Assembly (NCBI GenBank): GCA_020201335.1
Contig: JAIVGZ010000035.1
Span: 32,793-84,951 of the forward strand
From: Natronospirales bacterium
GTDB taxonomy: Bacteria > Pseudomonadota > Gammaproteobacteria > Natronospirales > JAIVGZ01
Length of the DNA: 52,159 nucleotides
Direction of reading: 5' to 3'
The translations under genes and the position numbers were made by a program. Under the pieces are notes generated by a model. The model saw nothing but the letters and a program-made list of their open reading frames with translations, was not told the origin of the DNA and did no database searches. Position 1 is the stretch's first letter. Each line of letters opens with the position of its first letter. This document shows, one piece after another, positions 1 to 8,830 of this stretch.

Positions 1-389
1 GGGTGATTGCGTGCATGCCACTGCTCGAGGACTGGGGCATACCGTCCCGCCTCGCGAGCTTGCAGGGCTACGCCGGCTGCTTCGACGGCTACATTACCGA
101 CCTCGCGCGCGCATGGTTGGCCACGCTCGACCCCGCCGCCCGGGACGAAGTCGAGGTGTTTGCGTGCGGGCCCGCGCCGATGCTGCGCGCAACAGCCGCG
201 CTCGCGCGCGAATTCGACCTGCCGTGCCAAGTGGCGCTTGAGGAATACATGGCGTGTGCGGTCGGGGGATGCGCTGGCTGCACGGTTGAGGTGCGTACCG
301 AGAAGGGTCCTGCTATGAAGCGTGTTTGTGTAGACGGCCCCGTGTTCGACATCCACACGGTGACCATGTTCGACGAGGCGTCTACGTAG
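1..389 (+). CDS. pyrK: PyrK-like dihydroorotate dehydrogenase electron-transfer subunit, 3' part
   Basis: This is the C-terminal part of a ferredoxin-reductase-type protein; the reading frame is open to the left edge, so the true start lies outside. PyrK carries electrons from class 1B dihydroorotate dehydrogenase through a 2Fe-2S cluster and FAD to NAD in pyrimidine synthesis. The end of the NAD-binding half is seen (CGPAPML near residue 55), followed by a cysteine cluster CAVGGCAGC and a further cysteine in KRVCVDGPVFD, the spacing expected for the PyrK 2Fe-2S site. Many gammaproteobacteria use quinone-linked class 2 PyrD instead, so PyrK here is notable. A related sulfide-dehydrogenase-type reductase subunit is the main alternative. 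Confidence 0.8.
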   Translation, partial: VIACMPLLEDWGIPSRLASLQGYAGCFDGYITDLARAWLATLDPAARDEVEVFACGPAPMLRATAALAREFDLPCQVALEEYMACAVGGCAGCTVEVRTEKGPAMKRVCVDGPVFDIHTVTMFDEAST

Positions 390-396
390 CGGGATT

Positions 397-423
397 GTGG
401 GAGCGGTGCTCCGCACCGCGATT
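397..423 (+). repeat. Solitary REP element between converging genes
   Basis: GTGGGAGCGG leads into a perfect 7-bp stem (403-409 with 413-419) around a 3-base loop. The same sequence family recurs in the cluster at 6.4-6.7 kb. It sits between the converging ends of pyrK and the third pilus ATPase and may also serve as a transcription end or mRNA stabiliser. Confidence 0.8.
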
Positions 424-425
424 CA

Positions 426-1477
<1,052 letters not shown>

Positions 1478-1481
<4 letters not shown>

Positions 1482-2635
1482 ATCTTGCTTCCCTCATCTT
1501 CCTCGACCATCTCGAGCTTGGACCCGCCTTCGCCGGTCGGGCCGTCCTCACGCTTGCTCTCGAGCTTGATCTTAAGGCGCAGCTCGTTCTGAGAGTCGGC
1601 CTGGCGTAACGCATCCTCGTAGCCGATGTCGCCGTTCTCGTAAAGGTCGAACAGCGCCTGGTCGAAAGTCTGCATGCCGAGCTCACGGGACTTGCCCATG
1701 ATGGCTTTGATCTCGTGCATTTCGCCCTTGTGAATCAAGTCAGATATCAGCGGGGAATTCAGCATAATCTCGATGGCCGCAGCCCGGCCCTTGCCGCCCT
1801 TGCGCATCAGCAGGCGCTGCGAGATGAACGCCTTCGCGTTCATCGACAGGTCGAGCAGCAACTGCGTGCGCCGCTCCTCCGGGAACATGTTGATGATGCG
1901 GTCGAGTGCCTGGTTTGCGCTGTTCGCATGCAGCGTGGACAGGCAAAGATGGCCCGTCTCCGCGAACGCAATTGCATGCTCCATCGTCTCGCGGTCACGA
2001 ATTTCGCCGATCAGAATCACATCGGGTGCCTGGCGCAGCGTGTTCTTCAGCGCGGCATGCCAGCTCTCGGTGTCGACGCCGACTTCGCGCTGCGTGATCA
2101 CGCAGCCGAGGTGTGGGTGTACGTACTCGACCGGGTCCTCGATTGTGATGATATGACCCTTGGTGTTCTTGTTGCGGTAACCGATCATCGCCGCCAGCGT
2201 CGTCGACTTGCCCGAGCCGGTGCCGCCGACCAGGATGACGAGGCCGCGCTTCGTCATCACGACGTCCTTCAGGACCGGCGGCAGGCCCATCTTGTCGAAA
2301 TCCGGGATGTCTGTCGTAATCGTGCGGAGCACAGCGCCGACACGGCCCTGCTGCACGAATGCGTTGACGCGGAAACGACCGATGCCCGGCGGCATGATCG
2401 CGAAATTACATTCCTTTGTCGCCTCAAACTCCTTTGACTGCCGGTCGTTCATGATTGCGCGCACGAGCACCGAACTCTGCTCGGCGGTCAACTGCTTGTC
2501 GGTGACCGGCGTCATCTCGCCGTGGATCTTCATCGCTGGCGGGAAGCCGGAGGTGATGAACAGGTCCGACCCGCCCCGGGACACCATCGTCCGTAGCAGT
2601 TCCTGCATCAGCTTGATGCCTTGGTCCCGTTCCAT
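1478..2635 (-). CDS. pilU: Type IV pilus retraction ATPase PilU
   Basis: 385-residue ATPase matching PilU in length and in its charged C-terminal tail (residues about 355-385, rich in Lys and Glu). PilU works with PilT to power pilus retraction and twitching. Walker A GGTGSGKST is at about 137-145, followed by TIEDPVEYVHPH, Walker B VILIGEIRD and STLHANS. It lies 18 bases downstream of pilT and overlaps the third ATPase gene by 4 bases, giving a compact operon pilT-pilU-pilU-like. The ATG start is the first in the frame and aligns with PilU proteins. Confidence 0.95.
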
Positions 2636-2653
2636 TACCCCATACCCCCGTCG

Positions 2654-3691
2654 TTACTGGAAGTTATCTCTGTTTGCAGCCTTCAAACGCGCATCCTGCT
2701 TTGTGACCACGCCTTTCTTCACCAGGTCCTGCAGGTTCTGGTCCAGCGTCTGCATGCCGAACGCCTGGCCGGTCTGGATCGCCGAATACATCTGCGCGAT
2801 CTTCGCCTCGCGGATCAGGTTACGAATCGCAGGCGTGCCGATCATGATCTCGTGCGCAGCGACGCGCCCTCCACCGACCTTCTTCAGCAGCGTCTGAGAA
2901 ATGACCGCCTTCAGCGACTCTGACAGCATCGCACGGATCATGTCCTTCTCCGCCGCCGGAAACACGTCGACGATGCGGTCGATGGTCTTTGCGGCGGAGC
3001 TCGTGTGCAGCGTGCCGAAGACGAGGTGGCCGGTCTCCGCGGCGGAAAGTGCGAGCCGGATTGTCTCAAGGTCGCGCATCTCACCGACCAGGATGACATC
3101 CGGGTCCTCGCGCAGCGCGGACCGCAGCGCCTCGGTAAAGCCGAGCGTATCGCGGTGTACTTCGCGCTGGTTGATCAGGCAGCGCTTGCTTTCGTGCACG
3201 AACTCGATAGGGTCCTCAATGGTCAGAATGTGCCCGTACTCGGTCTCGTTCTTGTAGTTGACCATCGCCGCGAGCGTGGTCGACTTGCCGGAACCCGTCG
3301 GGCCGGTGACCAGCACGACGCCGCGCGGGTTATCCGATATCTCCTGGAAGATCTTCGGGGCGTTCAGCTTCTCGAGCGACAGGATTTCGGACGGAATCGT
3401 GCGGAACACGGCACCGGCGCCACGGTTCTGGTTGAACGCGTTGACGCGGAAGCGCGCCAGGTTCGGAATCTCGAACGAGAAGTCGCACTCGAGGAACTCC
3501 TCGAAATCCTTCCGCTGCTTGTCGTTCATGATGTCGTACACGAGCCCGTGGACCGCCTTGTGGTCCAGCGCCGGCACGTTGATGCGGCGCACGTCGCCGT
3601 CGACCCGGATCATCGGCGGTACGCCAGCTGACAGGTGCAAGTCGGACGCGCCGTTCTTCACCGAGAACTGCAGCAGTTGCGAGATATCCAT
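2654..3691 (-). CDS. pilT: Type IV pilus twitching motility ATPase PilT
   Basis: 345-residue retraction motor, the normal length. It begins MDISQLL and has Walker A GPTGSGKST at 130-138, Asp box LTIEDPIEFVH, Walker B VILVGEMRD, the PilT-type GTLHTSSA, and AIRNLIRE near residue 288, the C-terminal motif needed for retraction in PilT proteins. It is the first gene of the three-gene operon and is divergent from yggS. On its strand a TATACT hexamer (3714-3719) lies 22 bases before the start, with a weak TTGCTT (3735-3740) at a short 15-base spacing, a plausible promoter. The pilT-yggS-proC neighbourhood is the same as in Pseudomonas. Confidence 0.97.
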   Translation of the reverse strand: MDISQLLQFSVKNGASDLHLSAGVPPMIRVDGDVRRINVPALDHKAVHGLVYDIMNDKQRKDFEEFLECDFSFEIPNLARFRVNAFNQNRGAGAVFRTIPSEILSLEKLNAPKIFQEISDNPRGVVLVTGPTGSGKSTTLAAMVNYKNETEYGHILTIEDPIEFVHESKRCLINQREVHRDTLGFTEALRSALREDPDVILVGEMRDLETIRLALSAAETGHLVFGTLHTSSAAKTIDRIVDVFPAAEKDMIRAMLSESLKAVISQTLLKKVGGGRVAAHEIMIGTPAIRNLIREAKIAQMYSAIQTGQAFGMQTLDQNLQDLVKKGVVTKQDARLKAANRDNFQ

Positions 3692-3741
3692 GAAGTCCCC
3701 CAGTTTTCGTTAAAGTATAGCGAAGCATGGTGTGAAGCAAT

Positions 3742-4416
3742 ATGAATGTAGGCGCGAACTTGGAAGCCGTACGTGGGCGAATCCGTGCGGCGGCGCGGGC
3801 TGTGGGGCGTGAGCCTGACGATATCGCATTGCTGGCGGTGAGCAAGGCGCAGCCGCTAGCGGCGCTTCAGGCGGCCTGGGCGGCCGGTCAGCGCGCGTTC
3901 GGCGAAAACTACATCCAGGAGGCCGACGCCCACATCGACGCGCTGCCTGACGCGGAATGGCACTACATCGGCCGGATCCAGGCGAATAAGGCGCGTGCGA
4001 TAGCTGAACGCTTCGCGTGGGTACATACCGTGGACCGCACCCGCATCGCGGAACGCATGTCCACCCTGCGGCCTTCCAGCCTGCCGCCGCTTAATGTGTG
4101 TATACAGGTCAACCTCGACAACGAGGCCTCGAAGTCAGGCACAGACGCAGCCGGAGCGGCCGAACTCGCTGCTGCCATCTCCGCGCTGCCCCGGTTACGA
4201 CTGAGGGGATTGATGGCGCTACCGCGCGCTACTGCGGACGCTGACTTGCAGAGGGCCGCATTCGCAACGGTGCGCCAGCTGTTCGAGGCGTTGCAGGAAA
4301 GGCACCGGGAACTCGATACGCTCTCACTCGGTATGTCCGGCGACATGGAGGCGGCAATCGCAGAAGGCGCAACGATCGTGCGCATCGGCACCGGCATTTT
4401 CGGTGCACGGGCTTGA
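3742..4416 (+). CDS. yggS: YggS/PROSC family PLP homeostasis protein
   Basis: 224-residue protein of the fold-type III PLP-binding family, which carries pyridoxal phosphate and buffers free PLP without known catalysis. The PLP-binding lysine is in LLAVSK (K35). GENYIQE, WHYIGRIQANK and the C-terminal SLGMSGDMEAAI and RIGTGIFG are the family signatures. It is divergent from pilT and runs into proC, whose product also belongs to amino-acid metabolism sensitive to PLP. Confidence 0.96.
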   Translation: MNVGANLEAVRGRIRAAARAVGREPDDIALLAVSKAQPLAALQAAWAAGQRAFGENYIQEADAHIDALPDAEWHYIGRIQANKARAIAERFAWVHTVDRTRIAERMSTLRPSSLPPLNVCIQVNLDNEASKSGTDAAGAAELAAAISALPRLRLRGLMALPRATADADLQRAAFATVRQLFEALQERHRELDTLSLGMSGDMEAAIAEGATIVRIGTGIFGARA

Positions 4417-4430
4417 GGTATCCTGCGGCG

Positions 4431-5273
4431 ATGGATTCCGGACAGCCACTTGAATCGGTGACCCTTGCCTTCATCGGCGGCGGCAACATGGCGCGTTGTC
4501 TGATTGGCGGTGCACTCGCAGCCGGCGTGCCTGCGGCCCGAATTCGCGTCGGCGAACCGGACCCGGTACAGCGAGAGCGGCTTGAGGAGGCCTACGGCGT
4601 CGCCTGCGCCGAGGACAACCGGGCGGCGGTCGCCGGCGCCGATGTCGTGGTCCTGGCCGTAAAACCACAGGCGGCTGCGCAGGCGGTGAAGCCACTCGCT
4701 GGCGCGCTCACCGACAGTGCAACTGTTGTTTCGATCATGGCCGGCATTCCGTTGCGGACTCTGCGCGGCTGGCTCGGCGAGGGTCCGCCCCTCATCCGCG
4801 CAATGCCGAATACGCCGGCGTTGATACAGATGGGCATCACCACGCTTTACGCGGACCCATCGGTTGCCGACACGGCGCGCGCGCACGTGGCCGCATTGCT
4901 TGCGACATCCGGCGAAGTCAGGTGGGTCGATGACGAGGCCGCGCTGGACGCCGTCACCGCACTGTCCGGCAGTGGGCCTGCGTATGCTTTTCTCGTGATC
5001 GAGGCGCTCGCAGCGGCTGGAGTCGAGGCCGGACTCGAAGCCGAGCTCGCTCGCGAACTCGCCATTCACACACTGCGTGGGGCAGCAGAGATGGCACTCA
5101 CCACCGGTACCGATCCTGCGGTACTCCGCCGCCAGGTGACCTCGCCGGGCGGAACGACGGCGGCGGCGCTCGCCGTCCTGGAGCAAGCGGACCTGCGTGG
5201 CGCGTTCGCGGGCGCGGTCGCCGCAGGCACCGCGCGCAGCCGCGCGCTGGCTGAAGAATCCGGCAGGGAATAA
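4431..5273 (+). CDS. proC: Pyrroline-5-carboxylate reductase
   Basis: Last step of proline synthesis, NAD(P)H-dependent reduction of pyrroline-5-carboxylate. The Rossmann motif FIGGGNMA is near the N-terminus, followed by AVKPQ, RAMPNTPALI and the C-terminal signature ALSGSGPAYAF...VTSPGGTT. I chose ATG 4431 rather than TTG 4413: a TATCCT hexamer (4419-4424) ends six bases before it, the spacing seen at many starts in this window. The gene follows yggS closely and precedes yggT by two bases, the usual yggS-proC-yggT operon. Confidence 0.95.
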   Translation: MDSGQPLESVTLAFIGGGNMARCLIGGALAAGVPAARIRVGEPDPVQRERLEEAYGVACAEDNRAAVAGADVVVLAVKPQAAAQAVKPLAGALTDSATVVSIMAGIPLRTLRGWLGEGPPLIRAMPNTPALIQMGITTLYADPSVADTARAHVAALLATSGEVRWVDDEAALDAVTALSGSGPAYAFLVIEALAAAGVEAGLEAELARELAIHTLRGAAEMALTTGTDPAVLRRQVTSPGGTTAAALAVLEQADLRGAFAGAVAAGTARSRALAEESGRE

Positions 5274-5275
5274 CC

Positions 5276-5833
5276 GTGCCCCAAACCGGCAATCCGTTGG
5301 CATTCCTCATCGAAACGGTGGTCCACCTCTATCTGGTGGCACTGCTGCTGCGATTCCTGCTCCAGGCCGTGCGCGCGAACTTCTACAACCCGGTATCGCA
5401 CATGCTGGTGCGCGTGACCGACCCGGTACTCCGGCCGCTGCGGCGTGTGGTTCCCGGCGTCGGCGGCATCGATGTCGCGGCACTTGTCGCGATGTTCGCA
5501 ATACAGATGCTCGGCCTGTGGCTGGTGCTGCTGATCGTCGGCCGCAGCGTGTCGCTGGGTTGGCTGATGGCGCTGTCCCTGTACAACCTCATAGACTTGG
5601 CCTTGCTGACCCTTATCGTCACGATCGTCGTTCAGGCAATCATCAGTTGGGTGAGCCCCGGCGCCGGACATCCGGCCGCATCGTTGCTGCGTCAGGTCAA
5701 CGAGCCGGTGCTCGGCCCGTTCCGCCGCATGCTCCCGATGGCCGGCGGGCTCGACCTGTCGCCACTGTTCGCACTGATCGCACTACAGTTTCTGCGCTTG
5801 CTGTTGCGGTCAATTTGGCAGTGGTTACTTTGA
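5276..5833 (+). CDS. yggT: YggT family membrane protein
   Basis: 185-residue integral membrane protein with two tandem YggT repeats, each a pair of hydrophobic helices with a central NPV/NEPVL and P-x-R-R-x-x-P motif (YNPVSHMLVRVTDPVLRPLRR and VNEPVLGPFRRMLP). The start is GTG, two bases after proC. Role is not well known; homologues are linked to osmotic stress and to placing membrane complexes. Confidence 0.93.
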   Translation: MPQTGNPLAFLIETVVHLYLVALLLRFLLQAVRANFYNPVSHMLVRVTDPVLRPLRRVVPGVGGIDVAALVAMFAIQMLGLWLVLLIVGRSVSLGWLMALSLYNLIDLALLTLIVTIVVQAIISWVSPGAGHPAASLLRQVNEPVLGPFRRMLPMAGGLDLSPLFALIALQFLRLLLRSIWQWLL

Positions 5834-5859
5834 CATCGAAAAAAATAGTGCGAAATCGC

Positions 5860-5886
5860 TTGTCAGCGTGCCCCGTGTAGTATAAA
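5860..5886 (+). promoter_or_regulatory. Candidate promoter of the HU-like gene
   Basis: TTGTCA (5860-5865) and TATAAA (5881-5886) are separated by 15 bases, shorter than ideal. The gene start and its AGGAGG ribosome site (5940-5945) follow about 60-70 bases downstream. A perfect TTGACA at 5830-5835 has no good -10 partner. Confidence 0.4.
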
Positions 5887-5954
5887 AATCACGCAACCGC
5901 CGTAACATCCGCGTGCGGCCAACGAAGCAACCTGAAACCAGGAGGATATTCCGC

Positions 5955-6296
5955 ATGGCCGGAAAGAAGAAAACCGCGAAGAAATCCGCAGCAGCAAAAG
6001 CACCAACGAAGTCCGAGATCTTTTCCCACATCTCGACGCAGACCGAGCTGACGAAGAAAGAAGTCGCCAGCGTGTTCGACTCTCTCGCCGGCATGATCAA
6101 GAAGAACGTCGGCAAGCGTGGCCCGGGTGTGTTCACCATCCCCGGTCTGATGAAGATCACCATCCGCACCCGCCCTGCAACGGCGGCCCGCAAGGGTATC
6201 AACCCGTTCACGGGCGAGCCGACGACTTTCAAGGCAAAGCCGGCACGCCGCGTCGTGAAGGTCACTGCGCTGAAGGGCCTGAAAGAAATGGCCTGA
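5955..6296 (+). CDS. HU/IHF-family DNA-binding protein with Lys/Ala-rich N-terminus
   Basis: 113-residue nucleoid protein. The first 17 residues are a basic tail rich in Lys and Ala (MAGKKKTAKKSAAAKA), then an HU-type fold: helices KSEIFSHIS and KKEVASVFDSLAGMIKK, and the beta arm region GINPFTGEP-TTFKAKPARRVVKV. It binds and bends DNA. A perfect AGGAGG lies 9 bases before ATG 5955, which decides this start over one further upstream. Such tailed HU proteins are known in Xanthomonas and relatives, where the tail resembles histone H1. Its own promoter and a strong terminator make it a single-gene unit. Confidence 0.93.
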   Translation: MAGKKKTAKKSAAAKAPTKSEIFSHISTQTELTKKEVASVFDSLAGMIKKNVGKRGPGVFTIPGLMKITIRTRPATAARKGINPFTGEPTTFKAKPARRVVKVTALKGLKEMA

Positions 6297-6322
6297 CGCC
6301 TGCTCGCGCAGGCTACAGCCAA

Positions 6323-6353
6323 AAGGCCCGGCTCACGCCGGGCCTTTTTTTTC
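6323..6353 (+). terminator. Intrinsic terminator after the HU-like gene
   Basis: AGGCCCGGC (6324-6332) pairs with GCCGGGCCT (6337-6345) around TCAC, followed by a run of eight T. Textbook rho-independent terminator 27 bases after the stop codon. Confidence 0.95.
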
Positions 6354-6400
6354 TTAATTATGTCCGCGACGCCTGCCGGCGGCGCGTTCTATCGAATCTC

Positions 6401-6437
6401 TGCCATCGCGGTGCGGAGCACCGCTCCTACATTCGGC
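6401..6437 (-). repeat. REP element copy
   Basis: On the minus strand it reads GTAGGAGCGGTGC then GGAGCACCGC-like stem. The stem is 7 bp (6408-6414 with 6418-6424), the same sequence as the copy at 403-419. Confidence 0.85.
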
Positions 6438-6450
6438 ACCTGACCCTCGA

Positions 6451-6484
6451 GCATTCGCGGCCAGAGGGCCGCTCCTACATTCGG
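6451..6484 (-). repeat. REP element, left arm of a REPIN
   Basis: Minus-strand copy with stem GCGGCC/GGCCGC (6457-6462 with 6467-6472) and AGAG loop, then GTAGGAGCGG on its 5' side. It faces the copy at 6508-6538 in the opposite orientation and is complementary to it over its whole length. Confidence 0.85.
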
Positions 6485-6507
6485 AGTCATGCCGAGGTGC
6501 ATGGAGA

Positions 6508-6538
6508 GTGTGGGAGCGGCCCTCTGGCCGCGATGGCA
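6508..6538 (+). repeat. REP element, right arm of a REPIN
   Basis: GTGGGAGCGG followed by the stem GCGGCC/GGCCGC (6516-6521 with 6526-6531) around CTCT, then GATGGCA. Together with 6451-6484 it forms an inverted doublet separated by about 24 bases, the architecture of a REPIN. Confidence 0.85.
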
Positions 6539-6591
6539 CAACCTGTCCAAGGAATCGCGCCAGCAGCGAACGGCGCAAGCGCGAAGCGACT

Positions 6592-6632
6592 TATGGGTTT
6601 CAGCCGGCTCTGTAAAAGCCGGTGAACCCATA
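6592..6632. repeat. Long imperfect hairpin of a second repeat type
   Basis: TATGGGTT (6592-6599) pairs with AACCCATA (6625-6632), and CCGGCT (6604-6609) with AGCCGG (6617-6622), around a 7-base loop. It is followed by GGAGCGAGCGCTG. No T-run follows, so it is more like a mobile palindromic unit than a terminator. Confidence 0.7.
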
Positions 6633-6670
6633 GGAGCGAGCGCTGCGGCGGGCGCGGTGCCACTTGAGAC

Positions 6671-6693
6671 CTCTGCCATCGCGGTGCGGAGCA
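6671..6693 (-). repeat. Truncated REP copy
   Basis: Twenty-odd bases identical to 6399-6420 (CTCTGCCATCGCGGTGCGGA and on), but the partner arm of the stem is missing. It abuts the 3' end of the terB-like gene. Confidence 0.7.
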
Positions 6694-6695
6694 TC

Positions 6696-7160
6696 CTAAG
6701 GTTTGTCCTGCGTGGCGCGCTCCCTCGCCTGGATGAACGCGATTGGTGGCACGTACAGGAGGTCGGCCACTTTGCGTACGAGCGCCTCTTCGTGCGCATC
6801 AATGCGCCCATCCGCGTACGCGACCCGCCACAGCATCTCGACAATGGTCGCCTTCTGCTCATCGTTAAAGTGCGCGTGGATGAGGCGCGTGAAGTCGTGC
6901 AGCGACACAGAGTGGTCGGCTCGATCGTGCGCAAGCTTGACGAGACGATCGAGCTCCATGTCGCCGAGCGCGAAGTGGCGTGACAGCACCGCCCGCATCG
7001 CCGCGTCATCGGCGAGCGCGTCGTCGCCGTCCGCACGCTTCATCTCGACGAGCAGCGCCGCCGTCGCGAGTTGCAGCGCATGGGCACGCTCATCTTCGTC
7101 GTGGCCAGGTTCTGCACCCGCGAGACGCTGGTCGAAGAATTTCTTCAGTGCTTCAAGCAT
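6696..7160 (-). CDS. TerB-like protein
   Basis: 154-residue alpha-helical protein of the TerB/DjlA-N type. The two repeated helical signatures are TAALLVEMKRADG near residues 33-45 and EMLWRVAYADGRIDAHEEALVRKVADLLYV near 107-136, the latter with the acidic residues that bind a metal in TerB. Members occur alone in many proteobacteria without tellurite genes, so tellurite resistance should not be assumed. It overlaps the upstream hydrolase gene by 8 bases and ends a three-gene operon. Confidence 0.85.
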   Translation of the reverse strand: MLEALKKFFDQRLAGAEPGHDEDERAHALQLATAALLVEMKRADGDDALADDAAMRAVLSRHFALGDMELDRLVKLAHDRADHSVSLHDFTRLIHAHFNDEQKATIVEMLWRVAYADGRIDAHEEALVRKVADLLYVPPIAFIQARERATQDKP

Positions 7161-7788
7161 CTGCGATGAATTCCGAAACGATTTCGCGCACCTGCGTCAG
7201 CTGTCCGTGGAAGAAGTGTCCGACACCCGGTAACAGAACCAGTTCCGGGGAAGGGAAGGTATCGTTGACCCAGGCGATTACAGCATCCGGGGGCGCCACA
7301 TCGTCGGCATCACCCTGGAGCACAAGCACGGGGCAATCAGGTAGCGTCGCTTGCGTGAAATCGAAGCGGCTGACCGCGGGCGCCGCCAAGACAAGGCCAA
7401 CCGGGTCCTCAGTCGCGGCGGCACGGAGCGCGATGTAGCTGCCGAAGCTGAACCCGGCAAGCCACAACGGTAACGCGCCGTAGCGCTTGTGCATCAGCCG
7501 GATCGCGGCGAGTGCGTCGTCGACCTCGCCGTTACCGTCGTCGTACTCCCCTGCACTCTCACCGACGCCGCGGAAGTTGAACCGCAGCGCCGCGATGCCG
7601 GTCGCCGCGAATGTGCGCGCGAGCGTGTGCACGACCTTGTTGTCCATCGTGCCTTCGTGCAATGGGTGCGGATGGCAAACCACGGCGACTGCGCGCGGCT
7701 TTTCACCTCCGTCTGGCCCGTGCACGACCCCGACCAACGCGCCTGCCGGGCCGTCGAACTCAACAGGCTGTTCATCGCGTACAGCCAT
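7153..7788 (-). CDS. Alpha/beta hydrolase (COG2945 type)
   Basis: 211-residue serine hydrolase. CHPHPLHEGTMDNKV near 38-52 and FNFRGVGES near 70-78 are typical of this family; the nucleophile serine is in GFSFGS near residue 111, the acid is probably in LQGDADDVAPP near 160 and the histidine in GVGHFFHG near 190. Substrate is unknown. It lies between the glyoxalase gene (2 bases) and the terB-like gene (overlap), so the three are co-transcribed. Confidence 0.88.
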   Translation of the reverse strand: MAVRDEQPVEFDGPAGALVGVVHGPDGGEKPRAVAVVCHPHPLHEGTMDNKVVHTLARTFAATGIAALRFNFRGVGESAGEYDDGNGEVDDALAAIRLMHKRYGALPLWLAGFSFGSYIALRAAATEDPVGLVLAAPAVSRFDFTQATLPDCPVLVLQGDADDVAPPDAVIAWVNDTFPSPELVLLPGVGHFFHGQLTQVREIVSEFIADA

Positions 7789-7790
7789 CG

Positions 7791-8180
7791 CTAGCCGCCC
7801 TTGCGTTCGATTAACTCGATGCGGTAGCCATCCGGGTCCTCGACGAACGCGAGTACGGTACTGCCGTGCTTCATCGGGCCCGCTTCGCGCACGACTTTGC
7901 CGCCGCGTGTACGGATCCGGTCGCAGGCCGCAGCCGCGTCATCTACGGAAATCGCAATGTGGCCAAAGCCGTCGCCCAGCGCGTACTCGGCTGTGTCCCA
8001 GTTCCAGGTGAGCTCAATCACCGCGTGCTCAGATTCGTCGCCGTAACCGACAAACGCGAGCGTGAAACGCCCCTCCGGATACTCGTGGCGGCGGATCAGC
8101 CGCATGCCAAGCACCTCGGTGTAAAATGCGAGCGACCTGTCGAGGTTGCCCACCCGGATCATCGTATGAAGTATGCGCAT
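7791..8180 (-). CDS. gloA: Lactoylglutathione lyase (glyoxalase I)
   Basis: 129-residue enzyme that turns the methylglyoxal-glutathione adduct into lactoylglutathione. The four expected metal ligands are seen: His in MRILHTM, Glu in VIELTWNW, His in GFGHIAI and Glu in YRIELIE. The ATG at 8180 aligns with GloA proteins; a GATACT hexamer (8190-8195 on this strand) lies nine bases before it and there is no Shine-Dalgarno sequence. It heads an operon with the hydrolase and TerB-like genes. Confidence 0.95.
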   Translation of the reverse strand: MRILHTMIRVGNLDRSLAFYTEVLGMRLIRRHEYPEGRFTLAFVGYGDESEHAVIELTWNWDTAEYALGDGFGHIAISVDDAAAACDRIRTRGGKVVREAGPMKHGSTVLAFVEDPDGYRIELIERKGG

Positions 8181-8212
8181 GGTCGCCGTAGTATCGCGCA
8201 CGTGGCGGCTGC

Positions 8213-8818
8213 ATGAAAATCAAGTCAACCCTGCTCGTCGTGCTTTTCTTGCTCGGCAACGCGCCCGTGCATGGGGATACAGTCGCGCCGCGTTCAAACT
8301 GGTCGGTATTCACAGGCAAGTACACCTCCGACGGGCTGCCGGACGAAATCCTGATGAACCAACCGATAGAATTCCAGGACGCCTGGATTTCGGTGCTCAA
8401 CTATGGTCGGCACCTGTCCAAACCAACACCGTCTCGGCGCTGGGAAGCAGAGGCGCAGTTCGGCATCCACCGTGGCCTTCAGGATCACCACGAGTTCAAT
8501 GTCGCTATGATCCACCGCTGGTCCGACTGGCCGTGGGACGGACTGATAGACACGAGCTTTGCGCTCGGCGTCGGCGTGTCATGGGCGGCAGAGGTGCCTG
8601 CGTTGGAGGCCCAGGGCGAGCCCGGCGAACAGGCGACACGCACGCTGCTGTACCTCGCGCTTGAGTTCGAGGCAATGCCGCGGCACACGCGCCGCTGGAG
8701 CGTTTACGGACGCATCCACCACCGCTCCGGCGTGTTTGGCACCATCAAGGGGGTACACGGCGGATCCGACCATGTCGGCATCGGCTTGCGCTGGTACCCC
8801 GCCGCGACACGGCAATGA
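8213..8818 (+). CDS. Secreted protein, probable outer-membrane barrel, function unknown
   Basis: 201 residues with a signal peptide (hydrophobic residues 5-16, AxG-type end VHG). The rest alternates polar and aromatic residues and ends in GIGLRWYP, as in small beta-barrels. [10 protein letters not shown] near residue 165 recalls the His-x-Ser active site of PagL-type lipid A deacylases, but I cannot confirm that family. It is divergent from gloA, 32 bases away. Confidence 0.65.
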   Translation: MKIKSTLLVVLFLLGNAPVHGDTVAPRSNWSVFTGKYTSDGLPDEILMNQPIEFQDAWISVLNYGRHLSKPTPSRRWEAEAQFGIHRGLQDHHEFNVAMIHRWSDWPWDGLIDTSFALGVGVSWAAEVPALEAQGEPGEQATRTLLYLALEFEAMPRHTRRWSVYGRIHHRSGVFGTIKGVHGGSDHVGIGLRWYPAATRQ

Positions 8819-8830
8819 GAAAACCGGGGT

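Larger units (their letters stand above)
6354..6695. other. Gene-free repeat region between HU-like gene and terB
   Basis: About 340 bases with no credible gene. It is almost filled by REP copies in both orientations (listed separately), a different long inverted repeat at 6592-6632 and a truncated REP at 6671-6693. This is a typical resting place of RAYT-mobilised REP/REPIN elements. Confidence 0.8.

Noticed and set aside
3963-5303. Long minus-strand open frame opposite yggS and proC
   Set aside because: It is the antisense shadow of two clearly conserved genes and encodes low-complexity Arg/Gly-rich sequence.
6696-7160. Tellurite resistance locus
   Set aside because: Only a single TerB-like protein is present, without terC, terD or other ter genes; such proteins occur widely on their own.
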